From the NCBI GenBank assembly GCA_016765335.1, contig JAESQE010000293.1:1-8433 (forward strand): DNA of 8,433 nucleotides, read 5' to 3'. The stretch's first letter is position 1. Every line of letters begins with the position of its first letter. Source of the stretch: Planctomycetaceae bacterium. GTDB lineage: Bacteria > Planctomycetota > Planctomycetia > Planctomycetales > Planctomycetaceae. A program made the translations under genes and the position numbers. The notes beneath the pieces are model-generated. The model did not search any database. It was not told the DNA's origin and saw nothing but the letters and a program-made list of their open reading frames with translations. Positions 1-7,134 of the stretch are shown here, one piece after another.

Positions 1-38
1 CGAAGTTCCGGCAAATGCGACTGACACACAAGGCAAGA

Positions 39-69
39 CAAAAGCCCCCAGAGAGAACTTTGAGGGCTT
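39..69 (-). terminator. Probable rho-independent terminator after rpoD
   Basis: Read on the minus strand, AAGCCC (69-64) pairs with GGGCTT (47-42). After one mismatch the stem continues with four more pairs (62-59 with 52-49, one of them a G-U wobble), closing a 6-base loop. The 3' arm runs into TTTT and then GTCTT. It lies 27 bases past the rpoD stop codon, as expected for the end of the operon. The U tract is short and interrupted, so termination strength is uncertain. Confidence 0.55.
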
Positions 70-95
70 GGTCTTGATCATCAGTTAATGTGAAA

Positions 96-1778
96 TCAGT
101 TTTGCATCGCTCCGGCTGCCAGAAAAGATTCGAGGAATCCTTTGAGCTGATGGCTTCTTACAGGATGCTGCAATTTTCTGACCGCTTTGGCTTCAATCTG
201 ACGCACACGTTCGCGTGTCACTTTGAAGATTCGACCAACTTCCTCCAGCGTATAAGTGTAACCATCGCCTAAGCCGTATCGCAGTTTGATGATTTCTCGC
301 TCGCGGTAAGTCAGGGTTCGAAGGACATGGTCAATTTTATCTTTGAGCATTTCCTGAGTCGCTGTGCTCACAGGACTTTCGGAAGATTTGTCTTCGATGA
401 AATCACCGAAGAAACTATCTTCCCCTTCACCAATCGGGCGGTCCAAGCTGACAGGTTGTCGAGAAATTTTCAAGACACGTTGCGCCTCTTCTAAAGAGAC
501 TTCAGCAGCCTCTGCCATCTCTTCGATGGTTGGCTCACGGCCAAGATCCTGCACGAGATCTTTGCCTACTTTACGCAAGCGAGACATCGTTTCAATCATG
601 TGCACAGGAATACGAATTGTACGTGCCTGATCTGCAATCGCCCGGGTGATTGCCTGACGAATCCACCAGGTTGCGTAAGTCGAAAACTTGTATCCTCTGC
701 GGTATTCGTATTTATCGACCGCCCGCATCAGGCCAGTGTTTCCTTCCTGAATTAAATCAAGAAAACTCATGCCTCGATTGCGATATTTTTTTGCAATCGA
801 AACAACCAGTCGCAAGTTGCCTCCAGAAAGTTCTCGCATTGCCGTTTCGTAGGCATCGATTTTTCTTGCCGTTTCCTTCACCCGTTTTTCAAGTGTTTCG
901 GGTGTTTCGTAGGTTGTCAGCATTAAGTCGTGCAGTTCACGTTTGATGCAGGCCTGTTCGTCTTCGGTGTATTGTCGACGAGCGAGGATTTTCAGCTTCT
1001 TTTTCAGTTCGAGCATGCGAGAGGCAATTTGTTCAAGCCGCTTCAGAAGTGGGTGAAGTCGCTGAGTTCGCAGGCTGAGTTCTTCAACCAGAGTCACCAT
1101 TTTACGACGGCGAGTCTCCATTATTTTGCGAGCTGCCTTCTGCTCCTTTTCGCTCAGATCAGGATCCATCGTGCGCAGGAAGTCTTTTTCGTTCTTCTGT
1201 TGAAGAAACTCAAGTGTTTTCAGATTATGAGGCATTCTGCCGATAATCTGTTGTTTTTCGAGACTCTCGGTTAACGAAACTTTAATCGTTCGATCGAAAG
1301 GTAATTCGCTGCGGTGCACTTTGCCTAAAGTTTCGACAGCTGCTCGCATCGCACAATCATTTTCCATCAGATGTCTGCGGAATTGCTTGCGAGTCACTTC
1401 GATTTTCTTGGCAATCGTGATTTCTTCCTCACGAGTCAACAGCGGGATTTCTCCCATCTGAGTCAGGTAAATCCGAACCGGATCATCAATCCGTCGTGAA
1501 CCTTCTTCTTCTGAGTGAGAGATTTCGCCATTTCGCTTTTGCGATTTAGGCGTTCTTTTCTTCCTCGCGACCGGCTTTTTATCAGCGGCTCGCTTGGAAA
1601 CATGCTTTTCTGGAATAATATCCAGACCCAGTTCTTCCAAGCTGCGTAAAAGGTGGTCAAGCTTCTCTGGGTTCACATCTTCATCAGGAAGGTAGGAGTT
1701 GACTTCGCTGAATGTGAGGAATCCTCTTTTCTGGCCCGTTCCGACAAGTTTCTGTAGGGTGTCGTCAAGTTGATACAC
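96..1778 (-). CDS. rpoD: RNA polymerase primary sigma factor (sigma-70/RpoD)
   Basis: Encodes the 560-residue housekeeping sigma factor, which directs RNA polymerase to -10/-35 promoters. All sigma-70 regions are visible: a region 1.1-like N-terminus (about 1-57); a Lys/Arg-rich linker (60-96); region 1.2 starting at DDPVRIYL (98-105); a charged helical non-conserved insert (about 131-305); region 2 with [12 protein letters not shown] and [13 protein letters not shown] (365-377), which bind core and melt the -10; region 3 (about 402-478); and region 4 with a helix-turn-helix ending in TRERVRQIE (521-529) for -35 recognition. Region 1.1 marks it as a primary rather than alternative sigma. The start is GTG, chosen because AAGGAG lies 6 bases upstream (1785-1790). 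It follows dnaG by 80 bases on the same strand, the classical dnaG-rpoD arrangement. The gene is intact and the identification is very secure. Confidence 0.97.
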   Translation of the reverse strand: MYQLDDTLQKLVGTGQKRGFLTFSEVNSYLPDEDVNPEKLDHLLRSLEELGLDIIPEKHVSKRAADKKPVARKKRTPKSQKRNGEISHSEEEGSRRIDDPVRIYLTQMGEIPLLTREEEITIAKKIEVTRKQFRRHLMENDCAMRAAVETLGKVHRSELPFDRTIKVSLTESLEKQQIIGRMPHNLKTLEFLQQKNEKDFLRTMDPDLSEKEQKAARKIMETRRRKMVTLVEELSLRTQRLHPLLKRLEQIASRMLELKKKLKILARRQYTEDEQACIKRELHDLMLTTYETPETLEKRVKETARKIDAYETAMRELSGGNLRLVVSIAKKYRNRGMSFLDLIQEGNTGLMRAVDKYEYRRGYKFSTYATWWIRQAITRAIADQARTIRIPVHMIETMSRLRKVGKDLVQDLGREPTIEEMAEAAEVSLEEAQRVLKISRQPVSLDRPIGEGEDSFFGDFIEDKSSESPVSTATQEMLKDKIDHVLRTLTYREREIIKLRYGLGDGYTYTLEEVGRIFKVTRERVRQIEAKAVRKLQHPVRSHQLKGFLESFLAAGAMQN

Positions 1779-1824
1779 TAAATTCTCCTTCGAAAAATAT
1801 ACTCAGGACGCTCGCCACGTAGGA

Positions 1825-1852
1825 ATAATTTCCTCTTCTCAGAGAAAGTCAA
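1825..1852 (-). promoter_or_regulatory. Candidate internal promoter for rpoD
   Basis: In the dnaG-rpoD gap, the minus strand reads TTGACT (1852-1847, five of six matches to the -35 consensus), 16 bases, then AATTAT (1830-1825, four of six to the -10 consensus). The spacer contains a small palindrome, TTCTC-T-GAGAA. An internal promoter giving sigma its own transcription is known in macromolecular synthesis operons. Here it rests only on consensus matching in a short AT-rich gap, so it is tentative. Confidence 0.3.
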
Positions 1853-1858
1853 CCTTTA

Positions 1859-3856
1859 CTATTGAGGCGATGCAGTTTTTCGCGTTACACGTTGCTGATG
1901 AAATAGTGCCGCATCCTGCAGCTTTTTTTGCATCTTCTCATTGATGGTCGCCGGCGTTTTGGATTGAGCCTCAGCGAACTGCGTCGAATTGCGATGCTGG
2001 GATTCCTTTTGTTCCCACTCAAGTTGTTCAATAACATTCTTCAAATAAGCCGGGCAAACATCCAATCTTGGATCTTCCACGGTTTCGGTCAGTTTCTCGC
2101 TGATCCGTTTTTGTGATGCACTGTCGTGAATACCCAGGACATATCGTTTCAGATCCGGGTCTTCCACTTCCGCCATCACCGAATCAACACCAGTAAATTG
2201 TTTCTGTTGATAAAGGTTTTCACACAGGTCAAACATTTTTCGAATCAAACGATTCTGTATCAGATGTTGAACACTATTGCTGGTAATGATCGTGATGCAT
2301 TCTGGCATCATGAATATTATTTCCAACAAATCCTGCTCCAGGACCGTTGCATGATCAAGAGTTGAATTGAGCAGCTGATCCACGATTTCCTGTTGGTTTT
2401 CGCTGGAATCAGTTACCTGGTTCGTTTCCTGTTGTTCAAACTCATGGGCTTGTAGTGTCTGAGAACTTGAATATGCAAGTTGCGCGCCCTTTGCTCGCAA
2501 CTTTGATAATTGTTTGCGTAAAGCACCTTCTTGCTGAGGACGTAACCCCATCCGATTACACAGTGTGTTCAGCAGAATGTTCTCGCGATTGGTCCCTTGA
2601 ATCCCTGGTGCAACGGCTAAAAGCTCAAGCATGCCCGTGATTATATTCTCTTTTGCGTTGGCGGATTCAGTGCCGAATGTTTTTACTAGATGTTCGTATT
2701 TGAATTCCCAGGCATCGGGGGCTTGTTGTAATAAATTTTGAAATTCCTGCAATCCGTGTTGTTCCAGGAACTCTGGCGGATCCATGCCTTCGGGTAGTTC
2801 GAGTAGTTTGAGTTCGATATCTTGGGCAAGCAATTGAGGCAGTGCCTTATTAGCAGCGTCTTGCCCTGCCTGATCTCCATCAAACACCAGCTGCACTTCA
2901 AAATCATCAGTCTTAAATCGTTTGATCAATGCGACATGCTCAGCTGTCAGTGCTGTGCCCAAGGTTGCAACAACATTCACAATCCCCAGCTGATGTAACG
3001 CAATGCAGTCGGTATAGCCTTCCACAACAATGACTCTTTTTAGTGTTCGCATCGCATCTTTGGCACGGTCAAAAGCGTACAAAGTGCGACTTTTACTGAA
3101 GACCGGACTCTCTTTACTGTTCTGGTATTTCCCGAACTTGGCATCTTCGCTGCCTGGCATCGCGCGTCCACCAAAGGCGATGGTCTGCCCGCGATCATTG
3201 CTAATAGGGAACAGAATGCGATTCCGAAAAATATCGAAATACCCTTGGCCTTGCTCTCTTTTTGTAACAAGTCGAGCTGTTTCTAGTTGTTCGGGAGTGA
3301 ATCGTCCTCGTGCTTGATCACATAACCATTGCCAGGGACCGGGATGAAAGCCCATTTCAAAATCGAGCCACGTCTCTTCTGAAAATCCTCGATCCAGAAG
3401 ATATTCTCGTGCTGGCTCTGCCGCTGGATCATTCAGTAATGTCTTGTGATACACGCCAGCCGCCCAAACCAGCATTTCCAGAACGGTCTGTCGCTGATAT
3501 CCCGATTGAGAACCGCCTTGGCCTTGAGGAGACTTTGGCACTTCCAGACCAATTCGTTCTGCCAGCATCTCCAGAGTCTCGCGAAAACCCAAGCCTTCCA
3601 TCTTCATCACATAACTGAAGCAGTCGCCTCCTTCGCCGCAAGACCAGCACTTGTAAGTATTGCGAGATGGATCAATCGTCATCGAAGGGTTGTGGTCGTC
3701 GTGGAATGGGCATAACGCAACGAACTGGCGACCCCCATTTTTAGGGATCACCGTGCGTGATTCGCTAATCAGTGCCACAAGGCTTGTCTGGGCGCGAACC
3801 TCTTCTTTAAATTCGCCCCACGAGTCCAGCTGAACGATATCCCCTGCTCCCCTCAA
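1859..3856 (-). CDS. dnaG: DNA primase DnaG
   Basis: A 665-residue primase that makes the RNA primers for replication and is recruited by the replicative helicase DnaB. In order: a CHC2-type zinc-binding domain with Cys49, His52, Cys70 and Cys73 (CPFH...CWSC); the catalytic core with RNRILFPISN (211-220); a TOPRIM fold with EGYTD (279-283, Glu279 and Asp283) and DGDQAG (326-331, Asp326 and Asp328), the metal-binding acidic residues; then a long, weakly conserved C-terminal region (about 400-665) where the DnaB-interaction domain sits in the family. All catalytic residues are present and the length is normal to slightly long. The first codon is TTG with no strong Shine-Dalgarno before it. AGGGGAGCAGGGG lies just inside the ORF, so the exact start is uncertain by a few codons. 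It is the first visible gene of the operon with rpoD. Confidence 0.96.
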   Translation of the reverse strand: MRGAGDIVQLDSWGEFKEEVRAQTSLVALISESRTVIPKNGGRQFVALCPFHDDHNPSMTIDPSRNTYKCWSCGEGGDCFSYVMKMEGLGFRETLEMLAERIGLEVPKSPQGQGGSQSGYQRQTVLEMLVWAAGVYHKTLLNDPAAEPAREYLLDRGFSEETWLDFEMGFHPGPWQWLCDQARGRFTPEQLETARLVTKREQGQGYFDIFRNRILFPISNDRGQTIAFGGRAMPGSEDAKFGKYQNSKESPVFSKSRTLYAFDRAKDAMRTLKRVIVVEGYTDCIALHQLGIVNVVATLGTALTAEHVALIKRFKTDDFEVQLVFDGDQAGQDAANKALPQLLAQDIELKLLELPEGMDPPEFLEQHGLQEFQNLLQQAPDAWEFKYEHLVKTFGTESANAKENIITGMLELLAVAPGIQGTNRENILLNTLCNRMGLRPQQEGALRKQLSKLRAKGAQLAYSSSQTLQAHEFEQQETNQVTDSSENQQEIVDQLLNSTLDHATVLEQDLLEIIFMMPECITIITSNSVQHLIQNRLIRKMFDLCENLYQQKQFTGVDSVMAEVEDPDLKRYVLGIHDSASQKRISEKLTETVEDPRLDVCPAYLKNVIEQLEWEQKESQHRNSTQFAEAQSKTPATINEKMQKKLQDAALFHQQRVTRKTASPQ

Positions 3857-4597
3857 TTCTTTATTCTATTTACTGTCTACAAATCTCTAAAATACGACTC
3901 CGTACCTGCTCGCAAAAAGCAAACAGGCAAGTTCTTTACCAAGGGTTTGGGCCCCGGTTCGTTTGGCAGATCATGATCACCAGCAGTTCTCAGTTTCAGC
4001 ACTACCTGCCAGCAAGAAACAGCATTGGTCTGGATGCCAAGCCAGACAAGTCTACTGTTGTATATATGTTATTGTTTGGTATTTCTAACAAACCTCTGAC
4101 TGAACTCTACCACGCACAGCCACGGAGGCAAATTTTTTCCGGGTCAGTTCACCGGAATACAACATGCCGTAACCCTATATTTGACAATGGGTTAATACTT
4201 GTTGTATTCCCTAATGTTGTGCTTGTATTGCCCAGTGCCCTTACTGTTGCCTCTTTCTGTAATCTGAATAAACCACACAATAGTTGTTACCCAACTTTTC
4301 GTGTAGACACTTAGTGTTTGGGAAGATTTCCCTTAAATTTACTAAAGAAAACAGGCTTCCTGTCCGCGTTTTCTGCCAATAAAAGTCTAGGTCGCGAAGA
4401 TTGAAAGGCGGGCTTATTTTTGGTGGGGTGCGATCATTTTTCCTAAAATAACTGCGACATTTTATCGTTTGTTTATTTGCCCTATATAGGAATTAGTAGA
4501 TGTGATCGCCTTATTAATTGATTAGAATGGAGCAGAATCTAACTCAGTTTGATCCACCTCAGGCGTACCTTGGTTCTGTATGCAGAACTGTTTTAAA
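3857..4597. other. 741-base intergenic region, no convincing gene
   Basis: This AT-rich stretch separates divergent dnaG and the PSCyt1/DUF1549 gene, so it should hold the promoter of dnaG and part of the control region of the plus-strand gene. The longest open frame (3973-4314) has no ribosome binding site, no recognisable motif and a composition unlike the real genes. Small dyads are present: GATCATGATC (3970-3979), GGGAA-GAT-TTCCC (4320-4332), ACAGG-CTT-CCTGT (4351-4363) and the larger hairpin at 4154-4210. No tRNA or known structured RNA was recognised. Confidence 0.6.
4154..4210. other. Nested inverted repeat, potential hairpin or operator
   Basis: GGAATACAACA (4154-4164) is perfectly complementary to TGTTGTATTCC (4200-4210). 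Inside it, after 5 unpaired bases on each side, TAACCC (4170-4175) pairs perfectly with GGGTTA (4189-4194) around a 13-base loop containing TTGACA (4181-4186). The symmetric nesting makes coincidence less likely. It could be an RNA hairpin, an operator dyad or a decayed repeat. No good -10 follows the TTGACA at the right distance (TATTCC at 4205-4210 matches only three of six), so promoter function is weakly supported. Confidence 0.35.
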
Positions 4598-4723
4598 GGA
4601 ACCTCTATTAATTCAAAATTCATTGCGAGCGGAGGGTAGACATTCTTGTCTGCCTTAATTTAAGGCATGCTCGAATGAAACAGACAGGAATGTCTGTGCT
4701 CCTTTTGAATTAATAGAGGTTCC
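4598..4723. repeat. Small palindromic element with 21-base terminal inverted repeats (MITE-like)
   Basis: The ends, 4598-4618 (starting GGAACCTC) and 4703-4723 (ending GAGGTTCC), are perfect 21-base inverted copies. Inside them AGACATTCTTGTCTG (4638-4652) and CAGACAGGAATGTCT (4681-4695) pair at 14 of 15 positions, extended by GGAG/CTCC (4631-4634 with 4699-4702). The centre is the near-perfect palindrome TGCCTTAATTTAAGGCA (4651-4667). The 126-base unit could fold almost end to end into one hairpin and has no coding capacity. A TA lies just outside both ends (4594-4595 and 4726-4727), which would suit a TA-target transposon, but it could be chance. It resembles a non-autonomous mobile element or dispersed palindromic repeat; only one copy is in this window. 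Confidence 0.7.
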
Positions 4724-4776
4724 CTTATGCCAGTTGAGTCCCACCTTTTATTGTTTCCACCTATCCTCGATTGATC

Positions 4777-4782
4777 CAGGAG
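4777..4782 (+). promoter_or_regulatory. Ribosome binding site fixing the start at 4791
   Basis: CAGGAG lies 8 bases before the ATG at 4791. That ATG opens directly into a signal peptide. This decides against the in-frame TTG at 4734, which would add 19 residues ahead of the signal peptide and has no Shine-Dalgarno. Confidence 0.6.
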
Positions 4783-4790
4783 CAGCTTTT

Positions 4791-6629
4791 ATGCGACTGC
4801 CACTTCAATATTTTGTTTGCCGTTTTACTGCGATGTTTCTGTGTTGTTTTGCTTTTGCAGAAACTTCCGCGCAGGCTGAAAAGCCGTTGGAATACAACAA
4901 AGATATCCGTCCGATACTTTCGGATCATTGTTTTGCCTGCCATGGTCCAGCCGAAGGTAGCCGGGAAGCGGACCTGCGTTTGGACGAGCGAGAGTCCGCA
5001 TTGGACCTCGGTTCGATTGTGCCCGGTGAACCCGACGAGAGTGAAATGATTCGTCGTATTCTCTCGGCAGATCATGATGAAATCATGCCTCCAGCGGAAT
5101 CTAATAAACCTCTCAGTGCAGAGCAAAAAGAAATTCTAAGCCGCTGGATTAAACAGGGTGCCAAGTATCAGGTTCACTGGTCGTTCATTGCGCCTGTGAA
5201 ACCGAAGTTGCCTCTAGTTTCAGATCCGACCTGGGTGAAAAATCCGATTGATCAATTTGTACTTGCTCAACTCGATCTTCAAGGACTCAAACCATCGCAG
5301 CAAGCTGATCGTGCAACATTAATTCGCCGAGTCTGTTTTGACCTCACCGGCTTGCCTCCGACGCTTAAAGATTTGAAGCGTTTCAATGCCAGTCAAGAGG
5401 CCAACTGGTACGAACAGATGGTCGATTTATATCTGGCTCAGCCCGCATTCGGCGAACGGATGGCGTTGTCCTGGATGGACGCGGCTCGCTACGGAGACAC
5501 CTCTGTGTTTCATGCTGATGGCCCTCGGGACATGTGGCCCTGGCGAAACTGGGTCATCGACTCTTACAACCAAAGTAAACCGTTTGACGAATTTACCGTC
5601 GAGCAGATTGCAGGGGACTTAATTGAAAATGCGACGCCGTATCAAAAAATTGCATCGGGCTTTAATCGGAATCATGCTACGACTGATGAAGGGGGAGCCA
5701 TTGCAGAAGAATGGCGAATTGATTACGTGGTCGATCGTGTGCAAACAACATCCAATGTTTGGCTGGGGATTTCGATGGAATGCGCACAGTGTCATTCGCA
5801 TAAATTTGATCCGATTTCACAAAAGGAATACTACGGTTTCTTTGCATTCTTCAATCAAACATCCGATCCGGGCATGCAATCACGTAAAGGCAATCAGACT
5901 CCGGTTGTGAATGTCCCTGATGTTCAGCGGGATACTCAAATTGAACAACTGACGCAGCTTATTGCCAAAGCAGATCTCGCGTTAAAAGATAACGAGAAGC
6001 AGATTGAACCCGCATTTCAAAAGTGGATTGTTGAAGAGTCAGAAAAAGTTCGCAGCGGAAACGGACCTCAACCGCCCAGCGACATGCTGGCTCATTTCAC
6101 GCTTGATGAAACCGCAGGCGAGCAGGTTTCCGACTCGATCGCAAATCTCAAAGGAACAGTCAAAGGCAAAGCGAGTTGGATTGCTGCAAAGCATGCAGGT
6201 GGTATTCAGCTCGATGGAAGCAACTTTATCGAACTAGGTGACATCGGGAACTTTGATAACAACGAAGCGATTTCCTACGGCTGTTGGGTCAAACCGCAAG
6301 GTAACCCCAGTGGTGCCCCGATTGCAAAAATGAATGAAGACAATTCTCATCGAGGATGGGACATGCTGATTTCCAATGGCAATGTGGCTGTGTACATTAT
6401 CAACAGCTGGCCCGGTAACGCGATTAAAGTAACGACCAAAGAAAAGATACCCGCAGATAAATGGACGCATTTGTTTGCAACGTATGATGGTTCAGGAAAA
6501 GCCGAAGGCGTTGGCTCCTGGCCGACACGAGCGTCGCGTCTCGACGGGGGAAGCTCGACGAGGTTGCCTGGGCGAGGTGGGTTCAGGAGGAGATCCACGT
6601 CGGGATCTCGAAGGAGCTCGTGGAGCTGA
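4791..6629 (+). CDS. Exported PSCyt1-DUF1549-LamG protein, 3'-truncated at the junction
   Basis: Resembles the large secreted planctomycete proteins with PSCyt1 (cytochrome c-like), DUF1549, often LamG, and DUF1553 domains; their biochemical role is not established. From the ATG: a hydrophobic signal peptide with likely cleavage after AQA (27-29); a haem-binding-type CFACH (Cys47, Cys50, His51) with MPP at 99-101, where Met99 could be an axial ligand; DUF1549 (about 148-355) with FDLTGLPP, the family's second motif [11 protein letters not shown] (Cys331, Cys334, His335) and SQKEYYGF; a helical linker (about 375-420); and the beginning of a LamG/concanavalin-like domain (about 431 on). Native sequence stops after [12 protein letters not shown] (563-574, ending at base 6512). 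The last 38 residues are Arg/Ser/Gly-rich read-through of GC-rich foreign DNA. The rest of LamG and all of DUF1553 are missing, so this is a broken gene here. It was probably about 1,000 residues long in the source genome. Confidence 0.9.
   Translation: MRLPLQYFVCRFTAMFLCCFAFAETSAQAEKPLEYNKDIRPILSDHCFACHGPAEGSREADLRLDERESALDLGSIVPGEPDESEMIRRILSADHDEIMPPAESNKPLSAEQKEILSRWIKQGAKYQVHWSFIAPVKPKLPLVSDPTWVKNPIDQFVLAQLDLQGLKPSQQADRATLIRRVCFDLTGLPPTLKDLKRFNASQEANWYEQMVDLYLAQPAFGERMALSWMDAARYGDTSVFHADGPRDMWPWRNWVIDSYNQSKPFDEFTVEQIAGDLIENATPYQKIASGFNRNHATTDEGGAIAEEWRIDYVVDRVQTTSNVWLGISMECAQCHSHKFDPISQKEYYGFFAFFNQTSDPGMQSRKGNQTPVVNVPDVQRDTQIEQLTQLIAKADLALKDNEKQIEPAFQKWIVEESEKVRSGNGPQPPSDMLAHFTLDETAGEQVSDSIANLKGTVKGKASWIAAKHAGGIQLDGSNFIELGDIGNFDNNEAISYGCWVKPQGNPSGAPIAKMNEDNSHRGWDMLISNGNVAVYIINSWPGNAIKVTTKEKIPADKWTHLFATYDGSGKAEGVGSWPTRASRLDGGSSTRLPGRGGFRRRSTSGSRRSSWS
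6505..6520. other. Composition junction, probable chimera breakpoint
   Basis: Planctomycete LamG coding sequence ends at about 6512 and GC-rich DNA of another style begins. The conserved block after [11 protein letters not shown] is lost in mid-strand. From here G/C content jumps, the Arg-rich tail of the upstream ORF begins, and a different frame becomes the coding one. No inverted repeat, target duplication, tRNA or recombinase gene is visible at the point. The exact base cannot be fixed to better than a few positions. Confidence 0.8.
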
Positions 6630-6865
6630 AGGCCTTCGCGGCCGAGACGCTCTGTCCGATCGACGCCCGGACCAGTGCGCTCATGGAGCGGGCCCTGGGG
6701 CAGCTCCTCGAGATCGCGCGGAGCAGGCCCCTCTTCAAGCGCGCCAAGCTCGCGCTCCCCTCGGCGCTCAACTCGCCGGGGTTGGGTGTCTCCCATGTGC
6801 CCGGGGCGACGCCCAAGGCAGTGCGCGCGACCCTGCGCGAACTGCGTCGCCGAGTGGGTGGCTGA
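6513..6865 (+). CDS. C-terminal fragment of an unrecognised high-GC gene
   Basis: A reading frame one base off from the upstream gene runs without stops from the junction to TGA (6863-6865), about 117 codons. From about 6551 its codons are strongly G/C-ending (for example GAG CTG AAG GCC TTC GCG GCC GAG ACG CTC), a good sign of real coding in high-GC DNA, and the other frames give Arg-rich nonsense. The translation is largely helical and amphipathic, with [15 protein letters not shown] early, [20 protein letters not shown] in the middle and a basic end, [13 protein letters not shown]. No known domain was recognised. A GTG at 6620 could start a short protein, but the frame stays coding-like before it, so it is more likely the tail of a longer gene cut by the junction. 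It converges on the minus-strand ORF that ends 13 bases further on. Confidence 0.55.
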
Positions 6866-6878
6866 GGCGACTCGATCG

Positions 6879-7118
6879 CTAAACCGGAGGCCACGATTCT
6901 GAGAGGTCGCCCACGAGGGTGTTCTCATGACTCCCCTTCGCCAGGACGGCGACCTCGTTCAGGATCGTGCTCCGCTTTACTAGGAAGAGTTGGGTGTCGA
7001 GAACGGGTTCTAGCTGCGTAGCAGGGCTCACCCCCGAGCCCAAGGCGTCCTCTGAGGACCTGGCGGTCACTGTCGACGAGCTCTTCTGTCGGCAACAGCC
7101 CTCCACGTGGCCGCTCAT
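6879..7118 (-). CDS. Small hypothetical protein downstream of the WD40-like gene
   Basis: A 79-residue ORF with an ATG start and GGGAG (7132-7128) 9 bases upstream, beginning 16 bases after the stop of the WD40-like gene, so probably co-transcribed. Codons have mostly G/C third positions. The first half is Ser/Thr-rich with a CC pair near the start (GHVEGCCRQK). The second half looks like a folded segment (DTQLFLVKRSTILNEVAVLA followed by KGSHENTLVGDL). No signal peptide, membrane segment or known domain was recognised. It could instead be a C-terminal extension of the WD40-like protein if another frameshift lies near 7135, since the gene upstream already shows two such breaks. It ends 13 bases from the convergent plus-strand fragment. 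Confidence 0.45.
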   Translation of the reverse strand: MSGHVEGCCRQKSSSTVTARSSEDALGSGVSPATQLEPVLDTQLFLVKRSTILNEVAVLAKGSHENTLVGDLSESWPPV

Positions 7119-7134
7119 GATCGTGAACTCCCGT

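Noticed and set aside
3973..4314. A 113-codon open frame on the plus strand between dnaG and the palindromic element
   Set aside because: No ribosome binding site, no domain or motif, no coding-like codon bias, and it overlaps the hairpin at 4154-4210. AT-rich intergenic DNA can produce this by chance.
4734..4790. An upstream TTG start that would lengthen the PSCyt1 protein by 19 residues
   Set aside because: The ATG at 4791 has CAGGAG 8 bases upstream and begins directly with the signal peptide.
6475..6882. A 135-codon plus-strand frame at the junction
   Set aside because: It starts in planctomycete sequence and continues in foreign DNA; the adjacent frame ending at 6865 has the G/C-ending codons expected of the real gene.
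6347..6928. A 193-codon minus-strand frame crossing the junction
   Set aside because: It spans two unrelated sequences, so it cannot be a natural gene, and it is antisense to better-supported coding frames on both sides.
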